Shown here: positions 1 to 6,958 of the stretch, piece by piece | Layout of the letters: every line of letters starts with the position of its first letter | Numbering within the stretch: the first letter of the stretch is position 1 | Origin: an uncultured Lachnospiraceae bacterium | GTDB lineage: Bacteria; Bacillota; Clostridia; Lachnospirales; Lachnospiraceae | NCBI GenBank assembly: GCA_905236545.1 | Contig: CAJOQO010000128.1 | Coordinates: 1 to 17,140, forward strand | Reading direction: 5' to 3' | Length of the DNA: 17,140 bases | The notes under the pieces: generated by a model | What the model was told of the DNA's origin: nothing | The model's input: only the letters and a program-made list of their open reading frames with translations | The model's database searches: none | Translations under genes and position numbers: made by a program

Positions 1-638
1 AACGCATCCCGCTGACAACGGATGCGTACCGCATCACCGCGAGGACATCCGGTGCCACCCAGGTAAGCCTGAGCACGGAAGGGTATGGGGAAATATCCCT
101 GCAGGTTCCGTTCCGTGCGGAATACCAGGCGGAAAATGCATGTCTGGCTGCCCTGTGCGCGCTGGAGTGTGGGATCGGAAAAGAAGTGATCGAAGCCGGG
201 ATCAGAAATGCGCACTGGCCGGGACGCATGCAGGAGATCCGGAAGGATGTATTTCTGGACGGAGCGCACAATCCGGACGGGATCCGGAAGCTTGCGGATG
301 AGATCCGCGTTTTCGCAAAAGAACGGCCGGTGTGGCTTGTCACAGCCATCGCTGCGGATAAAGACTACCGGACGATGGTAAGGGAGCTGTGCCGCGGCAT
401 CTCGTTTGAAGGCGTGATTGCGACCAGCGTGAGCGGAGGAAGACTTCTGGAGGCGGAAGTGCTCGCCGGAGAATTCGTCCGGGCAGGGCAGCGCTTCGTG
501 GAGGCAGAGCCGGATCCGGAGACGGCCTACCGCAATGCCCTGCGGAAGATGGACGGCGGCGTTTTATTCTGCGCCGGTTCCCTCTATCTTGCAGGAGCGA
601 TTCTGTCAGCGGAAGAGAGGAAGAGCAAAGATGCTTAA
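1..638 (+). CDS. folC: Folylpolyglutamate/dihydrofolate synthase, C-terminal part (gene runs off the left edge)
   Basis: This enzyme adds glutamate to folates in the cytoplasm using ATP. Only the last 211 residues are present; the first whole codon is at position 3 and the upstream part with the ATP-binding loop lies outside the window. The visible part carries the family's AENACLAA-like helix, the WPGRMQEI block and the hallmark DGAHNPDG motif that starts the C-terminal Mur-ligase-type domain, followed by a Rossmann-like stretch (PVWLVTAIAADKDY). The reading frame is open to the TAA at 636-638. The next ORF starts inside its last codons, so the two are translationally linked. The family assignment is firm; folylpolyglutamate-only and bifunctional enzymes cannot be told apart from this fragment. 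Confidence 0.93.
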   Translation, partial: RIPLTTDAYRITARTSGATQVSLSTEGYGEISLQVPFRAEYQAENACLAALCALECGIGKEVIEAGIRNAHWPGRMQEIRKDVFLDGAHNPDGIRKLADEIRVFAKERPVWLVTAIAADKDYRTMVRELCRGISFEGVIATSVSGGRLLEAEVLAGEFVRAGQRFVEAEPDPETAYRNALRKMDGGVLFCAGSLYLAGAILSAEERKSKDA

Positions 639-789
639 CTACGAGGAAGAACTGAAGAAATTCCATCCCAGTATGGATGTAAATGAGGCAGAGGATGCGA
701 TCTACAGCCGTGATCTGACGGATGTCACGGATATTCTGAAAGAAATGATGCGTGACGAAAAGGAACGGAAGAGCAAGGGCAGGTCCTGA
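631..789 (+). CDS. Small charged hypothetical protein (52 aa) between folC and the TPR-like gene
   Basis: I do not recognise this protein. It starts at ATG 631, 8 nt inside the folC 3' end, with a GAGAGG-type ribosome binding site about 10 nt upstream. It is soluble, very rich in Glu, Asp and Lys, and looks helical (MLNYEEELKKFHP at the start, ILKEMMRDEKERKSKG near the end), with no membrane segment or cysteine. The overlap with folC and the 30-nt gap to the next start suggest co-translation in the same operon. A longer reading of the same frame begins at 535, but that part lies in another frame of folC and is an unlikely start. It is probably a real small gene because of the start signal and position; its function is unknown. 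Confidence 0.62.
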   Translation: MLNYEEELKKFHPSMDVNEAEDAIYSRDLTDVTDILKEMMRDEKERKSKGRS

Positions 790-819
790 AGGCCCTGCAT
801 CGGACAGAGGAATCCGGAT

Positions 820-2607
820 ATGAAATGTATCTACTGCGGGGCGCCCGCACAGACAGAAGAATATTGCCGCATCTGCGGGGCGGATCTCACCCTTCCCAGG
901 CGGATCGTCAGGATCTCGAACCTGCTGTACAACCAGGGGCTGGAGAAGGCCCAGGTCCGTGACCTGTCCGGCGCGATTACCTGTCTGAAGCGTTCCCTGA
1001 AATTCAATAAAGAGAACACCGATGCGCGCAATCTGCTGGGACTGTGCTATTTTGAGACGGGTGAGGTCGTCAGTGCCCTTGTGGAGTGGGTGATCAGCAA
1101 CAATATGGCCGGGAAGGATAACCTTGCAGCGTCCTATATCAGGACGCTGCAGAGCTCCAAGCTGAGGCTGGATCAGTACAATACGGCGATCCGCAAGTAC
1201 AACCAGAGCCTGGCTTACCTGAAGCAGGACAATGAAGACATGGCGCTGATGCAGCTTCGGAAGGTGGTCAGCCAGAATCCGAGGTTTGTGCGCGCATACC
1301 AGCTGCTTGCGCTGGGCTATATTCATACGGAGCAGTGGGAAAAAGCCCGGTATCTGCTCAAGAAGGCGTCCAGGATCGACAACACGAATACAACGACGCT
1401 GCGCTACCTGACGTATGTGGAGGAGGCAACCGGGAAGACCTCTTTGTTCGGAAGACGCAGCCGTCCGAAGGTGGAACGGACCTCTCCGGATCCGGAGGAC
1501 ACAGGGCAGGAGGCGCCGAAAGAGATTTCTCTGCGCTATGTGAGCGGCAACGATGTCATCATCGCGCCGACGACATTCCGCGACAGCTCCACGGTGGCAA
1601 CCTTCATTAATATCATGCTGGGGATCCTTCTCGGCGCCGCGATCGTATGGTTCCTGACCGTTCCGGCGATCCGCCAGGGCGCGAATGACAAGGCGAACAA
1701 GCAGGTGTCTGACGCGAACACCTCTCTGGCTACCGTAACGGCGACGGTGCAGGACATGCAGGACGCTGTGGACAGCGCGAAGGCGGACACGGATACGGCG
1801 CGCAAGGAAGCGCAGGACGCGAATGATAAGGTTTCCTCGTACACGGAGCTCCTGAAGGTGGCGGATCTGTATGTCAGGGGAGATCAGACAAAAACGGTGG
1901 AAGCGCTGGGAACCCTGAACGCGGAAAACTTTGATTCTGAAGGAAAACAGCTCTATGAAGACCTGACCGCGATGGTGGGGGACGCGCTGTTCAACCAGTA
2001 CTATACGGAAGGCACCTCCGCATATGTGGCGGGTGACTACAAAGAGTCGGCCAGACAGCTTCAGATGGCGATTGATTCGGATGAGGAAGGAAAAAGCGAG
2101 CGGTACTATGACGCCCTGTATTATCTGGGCTTTGCCTGCCTGAATGCCGGAGATACCAAAAAGGCCAATGAGGTCTTCAAGGATTTTGCCGACCGGTATC
2201 CGGATTCCGCGTCCATGGTGGCGCCCTATATGACAGACGGATCGGCGGATACGGTGGATACCTCCGGATCCCAGGGAGCGGCGTCCATGGACGGCGGACC
2301 GGCGGCGAATACAGATGCCGCTTCTTCCGCGCAGGGCACTGCTGCGGGGAGTACCGGCTCTTCCACGCAGAATAACATAGAGGTCTATTCCGGATCCAGC
2401 CAGAATTCCAATGCTGTCGCATGGACAGATCCGGCTACAGGACAGGGATATGATATGTACGGCAATCCCGTATATTCCTCCGGCGCCTCATCGGGAACAC
2501 AGTCTTCCGGCGCTTCGCAGGGAACGTCATCCTCCGCGCAGATTGCCTGGACGGATCCTTTGACGGGACAGGGATATGATATGTACGGCAATCCCGTGTA
2601 TCAGTAA
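820..2607 (+). CDS. Zinc-ribbon, TPR-like, single-pass membrane protein with duplicated C-terminal YGNP motif
   Basis: This 595-aa protein has an unusual layout. Residues 3-19 form a CxxC...CxxC zinc ribbon (C3, C6, C16, C19). Residues about 30-200 are TPR-like helical pairs (for example NLLGLCYFETGEVVSALVEW and YQLLALGYIHTEQWEKARYL). One transmembrane helix lies at about 262-281. Residues about 288-342 look like a coiled coil, and a second TPR-like stretch follows at about 380-460 (YVAGDYKESARQLQMA, YLGFACLNAGDTKKANEVF). A Ser/Gly/Ala/Gln-rich linker leads to two copies of WTDPxTGQGYDMYGNPVY (535-552 and 577-594). By the positive-inside pattern the zinc ribbon and first repeats should be cytosolic and the rest outside. 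AGAGGA at 806-811 supports the start. It is a likely scaffold or cell-envelope protein; the exact role is unknown, but its tail resembles those of the PBP and FtsQ encoded downstream. Confidence 0.85.
   Translation: MKCIYCGAPAQTEEYCRICGADLTLPRRIVRISNLLYNQGLEKAQVRDLSGAITCLKRSLKFNKENTDARNLLGLCYFETGEVVSALVEWVISNNMAGKDNLAASYIRTLQSSKLRLDQYNTAIRKYNQSLAYLKQDNEDMALMQLRKVVSQNPRFVRAYQLLALGYIHTEQWEKARYLLKKASRIDNTNTTTLRYLTYVEEATGKTSLFGRRSRPKVERTSPDPEDTGQEAPKEISLRYVSGNDVIIAPTTFRDSSTVATFINIMLGILLGAAIVWFLTVPAIRQGANDKANKQVSDANTSLATVTATVQDMQDAVDSAKADTDTARKEAQDANDKVSSYTELLKVADLYVRGDQTKTVEALGTLNAENFDSEGKQLYEDLTAMVGDALFNQYYTEGTSAYVAGDYKESARQLQMAIDSDEEGKSERYYDALYYLGFACLNAGDTKKANEVFKDFADRYPDSASMVAPYMTDGSADTVDTSGSQGAASMDGGPAANTDAASSAQGTAAGSTGSSTQNNIEVYSGSSQNSNAVAWTDPATGQGYDMYGNPVYSSGASSGTQSSGASQGTSSSAQIAWTDPLTGQGYDMYGNPVYQ
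2422..2604 (+). repeat. Direct repeat encoding the twin C-terminal DPxTGQGYDMYGNPVY motif
   Basis: Two in-frame copies (codons at 2422-2475 and 2548-2601) end the TPR-like gene. At the DNA level a 32-nt block is identical in both copies, at 2440-2471 and 2566-2597, exactly 126 nt (42 codons) apart. The Ser/Gly/Gln linkers around them are also similar. Near-identity at silent positions points to a recent duplication or gene conversion. Confidence 0.9.
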
Positions 2608-2613
2608 GGTTAT

Positions 2614-4602
2614 ATGGTTATGAACGAATACTCCATGAACAGCGGACAGTATGAAAATAACATCCAGCCCGCTTCATTTACAAAGGAACAGCTTGCCGCA
2701 GGCGTGAAGGTGCCTCCGCTGGTGGAACAGGATCTGCGCCGTATTATCAGTGACCGCCTGGAACAGTGCGGCATCTATTACAGGTGTTTTTCCAGAATCA
2801 AGACCAGCCAGTCGATGGCAAGAAAGTTTGAACTGAAGGATCTCAGCGAGGAACACAAGCTGCAGGATCTGATCGGCGTCAGGATCAACCTGTATTTTGA
2901 TGATGATGTGGATATCTGCAAGGATATCATGGCGCAGACTTTTGACGTGATCGAGTGGTCGACCTCCAAACGCAGCGAGGATGAATTCAAGCCGGCCAAG
3001 CTGAATGGTGTGTTCCGGCTTCCGCAGTACCTGAAGTCCGAGATCTCTTCGCAGACCTGGGAGATGTGCATCGACGATACCTTCGAGATACAGATTAAAA
3101 CGATGTTCTTTGAAGGCTGGCATGAGGTCGAGCATGACATGAGATATAAGGGAGAAGAACTGTGGGGCCATTACCCCGGCTTTTCCCGTTACTTCAATTC
3201 GATCCTGGCAACGCTCGAGCTGTGCGACAAGTCCATGGTGACGCTGTTTGAAGACCTGGGGCACGCGCTCTATAAGTCAGGGCGGTGGAGCGATATGATC
3301 AAGAGCCACTTCCGGCTGAAGCTCGGAGAGGCCCAGCTTTATCCGGAGGTAGAGCAGATCCTGAATGATGACATGATCCGCCCGGACAACCTGGCAAAGA
3401 AAATCTTCCGCACGCCCAGGCCGATTCTGATCGGGCAGCTTCTTTCCCGGACGCGCCATGTTCCGATCAATGTCAATACGATCATTGCCCTTCTCAATGA
3501 AAGCGTGTTCCATGACGACCGTCTTACGGATGTTTTCCGCAGGATGGATGTGTTCAACGACGGCAGGGAAGAATCCGAGACGGAGTCAAGGCACTATGAG
3601 CTCCGTCCCCTGAGAAGGCACGTGGCGTTTCAGATGAAGACCCGTGTGGATGGAAGCCGGCTGAAGACGGAGGAAGAGCCGACCGTCGATTCTCTGTTTG
3701 TCCAGTGTGCCAGGATGATCTGGAAATGGATCCTCGCGAAGTACGGGGTTCTTTTCCAGAGCATGCCGCAGGAGGTTCAGACTTACCACGCGGATCTCCT
3801 TGCGTATCACGTGGCGGTGAAATATCATCCGGATAAACATGTGATGAATGTCCATGTACGCCACATGGATCCGGAAGTCGGCGGCAGGATCTGGTATTCC
3901 GAGGCGTCCATCGCTGAGGTGAAGGAAGGAGAGGGAAGCCTGACGCAGGGGCTGTGGCTGAAGGTTTTGAACGGATACGCGCAGCCGGAGCGGGGGGATT
4001 CCTCTACGGCGGAACGGCAGTCAACCTATTTTTCCTACCCGGGCTTCTATAAGAATATCGTGGACAATATCGGCGTGTTCAGCGCGCTTGCGTGCTTCGG
4101 CAGGAGGCGGATCGTGCGGGAGGAGGATGCCTGCGCGGTTGCGGGCGCAATCTCTGATCCGGAGAGGCAGTTCCCGATTGTCCTGATCATCTCGAAGGAG
4201 GACGGGAACGGGATGATGGATGAGGACTGGCTGATGCAGTTCAGGGTGTCGGACTTTACAAGGACTGTGTGGCGGTATGCGCATGTTCTGTGCTGCTACG
4301 AGCCTGTGGGAAGGAAGATCCTGGAGCTGGCGGGAGATGTGCGCTTCTCCAGCGAACCCCAGATCCCCCGCTTCTATATCTACTGGCCGGACGGAACCCA
4401 GGATGATTACGGTGCGGATGACATCAGGAACTGTTCCTTCGGGCGCCACCTCGAGGCCCGCGGCGATGCGCGTACCTATGACATCGTGCATGGCGGCCAG
4501 GCCTTTTACCACCGGATCGTATCTGATCTCAGGGACTGGAATGTGAATGCGAATATGTGGGAGGGGTTCCAGCTTGACATCATGACAGATATCCCGGACT
4601 GA
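2614..4602 (+). CDS. RelA/SpoT-domain protein with a divergent G-loop and a long uncharacterised C-terminal region
   Basis: The N-terminal about 200 of 662 residues match the (p)ppGpp synthetase fold as in small alarmone synthetases. They include R61-I-K63 with S67 and K71 (nucleotide-phosphate binding pattern), D85-LIGVR90 (metal-binding Asp) and E158-IQIKT163 followed by W169, H174 and Y178-K179, which matches the E-x-Q-x-R/K-T...H...YK signature carrying the catalytic Glu. The usual NGYxSxH G-loop is altered: here it reads N131-G-V-F-R, so the base-stacking Tyr is missing. Residues about 220-662 match no family I recognise and show no transmembrane segment. No HD hydrolase, TGS or ACT domain is visible. 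AAGG at 2606-2609 is 4 nt from ATG 2614 and 10 nt from a second in-frame ATG at 2620, so either may be used. It lies 6 nt after the TPR-like gene, so the two are co-transcribed. Catalytic activity is uncertain. Confidence 0.8.
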   Translation: MVMNEYSMNSGQYENNIQPASFTKEQLAAGVKVPPLVEQDLRRIISDRLEQCGIYYRCFSRIKTSQSMARKFELKDLSEEHKLQDLIGVRINLYFDDDVDICKDIMAQTFDVIEWSTSKRSEDEFKPAKLNGVFRLPQYLKSEISSQTWEMCIDDTFEIQIKTMFFEGWHEVEHDMRYKGEELWGHYPGFSRYFNSILATLELCDKSMVTLFEDLGHALYKSGRWSDMIKSHFRLKLGEAQLYPEVEQILNDDMIRPDNLAKKIFRTPRPILIGQLLSRTRHVPINVNTIIALLNESVFHDDRLTDVFRRMDVFNDGREESETESRHYELRPLRRHVAFQMKTRVDGSRLKTEEEPTVDSLFVQCARMIWKWILAKYGVLFQSMPQEVQTYHADLLAYHVAVKYHPDKHVMNVHVRHMDPEVGGRIWYSEASIAEVKEGEGSLTQGLWLKVLNGYAQPERGDSSTAERQSTYFSYPGFYKNIVDNIGVFSALACFGRRRIVREEDACAVAGAISDPERQFPIVLIISKEDGNGMMDEDWLMQFRVSDFTRTVWRYAHVLCCYEPVGRKILELAGDVRFSSEPQIPRFYIYWPDGTQDDYGADDIRNCSFGRHLEARGDARTYDIVHGGQAFYHRIVSDLRDWNVNANMWEGFQLDIMTDIPD

Positions 4603-4620
4603 ATGAAAAAGAATCGTACA

Positions 4621-4659
4621 AGAATCTGAACCGCAGATGCGGTTCAGATTCTTTTTTTT
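4621..4659 (+). terminator. Rho-independent terminator ending the folC to RelA-like operon
   Basis: AGAATCTGAACCGCA (4621-4635) pairs perfectly with TGCGGTTCAGATTCT (4638-4652), and eight T follow (4652-4659). It lies 19 nt after the RelA-like stop and separates this operon from the dcw cluster. Confidence 0.95.
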
Positions 4660-4768
4660 GCTGATGATTACAAGATGTTGCACTGCACGGAAGGAGGGGA
4701 CACCAGATAGGTGATCACAGAGGACGGAAAAGTGCACAAAACGGATCTCCGGAAACAGATGTTCTATC

Positions 4769-4797
4769 TTGCACATTTACGCGAAATCCATTAAGAT
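4769..4797 (+). promoter_or_regulatory. Sigma-A-type promoter of the mraZ/dcw operon
   Basis: TTGCAC (4769-4774) and TAAGAT (4792-4797) are spaced by exactly 17 nt, between the upstream terminator and mraZ. Transcription would begin near 4804, just before the GTGG repeats, leaving a leader of about 110 nt. It is recognised by pattern only. Confidence 0.72.
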
Positions 4798-4807
4798 AGC
4801 CTCATGA

Positions 4808-4868
4808 GTGGCAAAAAGTGGTGAGTTGTGGGTCATAAGGGAGGAAAAGTGGTGAATCATAAGGGAGG
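4808..4868 (+). promoter_or_regulatory. Putative MraZ operator: phased GTGG boxes and direct repeats
   Basis: GTGG occurs at 4808-4811, 4818-4821 and 4828-4831, an exact 10-bp period, with a degenerate AGGG at 4838 and a further GTGG at 4849-4852. AAAAGTGGTGA occurs twice (4814-4824 and 4845-4855), and TCATAAGGGAGG occurs twice (4833-4844 and 4857-4868). MraZ is known to bind TGGGN repeats spaced by 5 nt in E. coli and AAAGTG-type repeats in Mycoplasma, and this array fits both descriptions. It overlaps the expected start of transcription, so autoregulation by MraZ is the likely role. Confidence 0.75.
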
Positions 4869-4916
4869 TTCCCGCGGTTCCTGACGAAGCAGCTCCGGTG
4901 GAGGCAGTCTGGCATC

Positions 4917-5348
4917 ATGTTCTATGGATCTTACAAAAATACATTAGATGCCAAGGGCAGACTGATCGTCCCAAAGCAATTCCGTGAACAGCTGGGATCG
5001 GAATTCATGATAACAAGGGGGCTGGATGGCTGCCTGTTCGCTTATCCCATGGATGAGTGGGGCGCCTTCGAAGAAAAGCTGTCGAAATTGCCGCTTACAA
5101 ATAAAGACGCCAGGAAAGTCGTGAGGTTCTTTGCCGCGGGCGCAACCCTCTGCGAGATGGACAAACAGGGAAGAGTCCTGATCCCGGAAAATCTGAGGGG
5201 ATTTGCCGGGATGCAGAAGGATGTTGTGGTCGAGGGGTCCATGAAACGGGTTGAACTGTGGGCCAGAGAGAAGTACGTTGACGCGACTTCGGCGGATGAG
5301 ATCGACGAGTCCATGGAAGCTCTGAACGGATTGGATATCGATCTGTAA
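4917..5348 (+). CDS. mraZ: Transcriptional regulator MraZ
   Basis: This 143-aa DNA-binding protein is the first gene of the dcw cluster and usually regulates it. It has the two tandem SpoVT/AbrB-type half-repeats of the family: [19 protein letters not shown] at the N-terminus with [12 protein letters not shown] following, then [16 protein letters not shown] in the second half. The length is typical. GGAGG at 4900-4904 lies 12 nt before the ATG, a slightly long spacing, but MFxGxY is the family's normal start. A promoter and phased GTGG repeats stand just upstream, consistent with autoregulation. A 161-nt gap with no convincing gene separates it from rsmH. Confidence 0.97.
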   Translation: MFYGSYKNTLDAKGRLIVPKQFREQLGSEFMITRGLDGCLFAYPMDEWGAFEEKLSKLPLTNKDARKVVRFFAAGATLCEMDKQGRVLIPENLRGFAGMQKDVVVEGSMKRVELWAREKYVDATSADEIDESMEALNGLDIDL

Positions 5349-5509
5349 GGAGTTCCTGCCGGCCGAAGGGAGCGGTCGGAGGAAAGTTCCGGACTGTAAT
5401 ACAGTGCGGGATGTGCCCGGCACAGGAGGGAGACGTGCCCGGGCAGTGGACGGAAAGGAACGCGATGCGGACTGGGGAGAGGATGCGCGCGAACTGGAAG
5501 GAGGCACGT

Positions 5510-6460
5510 GTGGAATTCAGACACACATCCGTCCTCCTGGAAGAGGCGGTCGAGTCATTGCGGGTTTCGCCTGATGGAATCTATGTCGACGGAACGCTTG
5601 GCGGAGGAGGTCATTCTTTTGAGATTGCGAGGAGGCTTTCAAAGGGAGGAAAGCTGATCGGGATCGACCAGGATGCCGCGGCGGTCGAGGCGGCCGGAAA
5701 ACGTCTCGGGGAGTTTGGAAACAAGGTAATCATCATCCGGGCCAATTACGCTCAGATGGTCGGGAAACTGGGGGAACTCGGTATCCCGTCTGTGGACGGA
5801 ATCCTGCTGGATCTTGGAGTATCCTCGAACCAGCTCGATGACGCACAGCGCGGATTTACCTACCGCGAAGAAAATGCTCCTCTGGACATGCGGATGGATC
5901 AGAGGAACCCGCTCACGGCGAGGGAGGTCGTGAACACATGGACAGTTCAAGATCTGACGAGGATCCTGAGGGAGTACGGCGAGGAAAGATATGCCGTGAG
6001 GATCGCTCAGAGGATTGAGGCTGAGAGAAAGCACAAACCAATTGAAACCACAGGGGAGTTGACTCAGATTATCAAGGCCGCGATTCCTGCGAAAGCGCGG
6101 GCGGAAGGCAGACATCCTGCCAGAAGGGCATTTCAGGCGATCCGGATCGAGGTGAACGGGGAACTCAGGGTTCTGGAAGAATCCCTGAATGACATGATTT
6201 CCATCCTGAATCCGGGAGGGAGAATCTGCATCATCACCTTTCATTCGCTGGAGGACCGCATCGTAAAAGAGGCGTTTCGTACAGCGGAGAATCCGTGCAT
6301 CTGCCCGCCGGGATTCCCGGTGTGCGTATGCGGGAGAAAAAGCCGGGGCAGGGTTATCACGCGCAGGCCGATTCTTCCTTCGGAAGAGGAGATGGAGCGC
6401 AATCCGCGTTCAAAAAGTGCGAAACTGCGAGTATTTGAGAAATGGGAGGCAACGGGCTGA
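5510..6460 (+). CDS. rsmH: 16S rRNA (cytosine-1402-N4) methyltransferase RsmH (MraW)
   Basis: This cytoplasmic SAM-dependent enzyme methylates N4 of C1402 in the decoding centre of 16S rRNA. The 316-aa product opens with the family signature [14 protein letters not shown]. The SAM-binding loop is [10 protein letters not shown] (residues 27-36), followed by IGIDQD (50-54), [18 protein letters not shown] and APLDMRMD. The C-terminal [10 protein letters not shown] and [13 protein letters not shown] segments are also typical. I chose GTG 5510 because GGAAGGAGG (5496-5504) lies 5 nt upstream and the family begins here. The same frame is open back to 5411, but that would add 33 unrelated residues. 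The stop overlaps the ftsL start by one base (TGATG at 6458-6462), so translation is coupled. Confidence 0.97.
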   Translation: MEFRHTSVLLEEAVESLRVSPDGIYVDGTLGGGGHSFEIARRLSKGGKLIGIDQDAAAVEAAGKRLGEFGNKVIIIRANYAQMVGKLGELGIPSVDGILLDLGVSSNQLDDAQRGFTYREENAPLDMRMDQRNPLTAREVVNTWTVQDLTRILREYGEERYAVRIAQRIEAERKHKPIETTGELTQIIKAAIPAKARAEGRHPARRAFQAIRIEVNGELRVLEESLNDMISILNPGGRICIITFHSLEDRIVKEAFRTAENPCICPPGFPVCVCGRKSRGRVITRRPILPSEEEMERNPRSKSAKLRVFEKWEATG

Positions 6461-6939
6461 TGCCGCAGACAAGAAGCAAGGTGATTGAAAGAAACAGCGT
6501 TGTGCGTTATACTGACGGGGTGATCGAGGGCAATACAGTCCGGGTTGCACGGCCACAGACGCAGTTTGAGGAGAAAGAGCTAAGGCGGAGCCAGATCGAG
6601 GCGGTGCGTGAGCGCTCCCTCAGCATGAATCTGCCTTATGTGCTGTTTCTGACGGTCGCGGCAGTAGCTGTCGTAGCGATCTGTGTACATTATCTGAAAC
6701 TCCAGGCTACCTCAACGCAGCTGCAGAAGAAAACGGTATCGCTTCAGACAACGCTGAAGGATCTCAAGATAGAGAACGATATCGTATACAATGAGATTCT
6801 TTCCGGAATTGATCTGGACGGCATACGGGACAAGGCGTTGAATGAACTGGGGATGGAGTATCCTCTGCAGACTCAGTTTGCGTATTATGATGCTGCCTCC
6901 AGCGATTACGTGAAGCAGTATGAGGAGATCCCTGACTGA
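6460..6939 (+). CDS. ftsL: Septum-formation initiator FtsL-like protein
   Basis: FtsL is a small bitopic divisome protein that forms a coiled-coil complex with DivIC and FtsQ/DivIB and helps activate septal wall synthesis. The 159-aa product has a long charged cytoplasmic N-terminus (about 1-58), one transmembrane helix (about 60-78) and a coiled coil (about 79-112; heptad-like LQKKTVSLQTTLKDLKIEN). It then has the family's terminal block with ALNELGMEYP (126-135). I chose ATG 6460 because GGGAGG (6444-6449) lies 10 nt before it; an in-frame ATG at 6442 lies upstream of that site. The sequence family is weakly conserved, so the call rests on topology, the LGMxxP block and position between rsmH and the PBP. 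Confidence 0.88.
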   Translation: MPQTRSKVIERNSVVRYTDGVIEGNTVRVARPQTQFEEKELRRSQIEAVRERSLSMNLPYVLFLTVAAVAVVAICVHYLKLQATSTQLQKKTVSLQTTLKDLKIENDIVYNEILSGIDLDGIRDKALNELGMEYPLQTQFAYYDAASSDYVKQYEEIPD

Positions 6940-6958
6940 TTTATGAGGACATGGGCAG

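Noticed and set aside
4837..4908. Two AAGGGAGG sites that could start tiny leader ORFs before mraZ (for example GTG 4849, 11 codons).
   Set aside because: They are part of the repeated operator segment, and the frames are too short to support as genes.
5373..5480. GGAGGAAAGT and following bases resemble the start of the bacterial RNase P RNA core.
   Set aside because: Only about 160 nt lie between mraZ and rsmH, far too short for RNase P RNA, and I do not see the other conserved core segments. A chance match in purine-rich DNA.
5411..5509. N-terminal extension of rsmH (33 extra codons).
   Set aside because: The extension has no family similarity, and a strong GGAAGGAGG site stands right before GTG 5510, where the family sequence begins.
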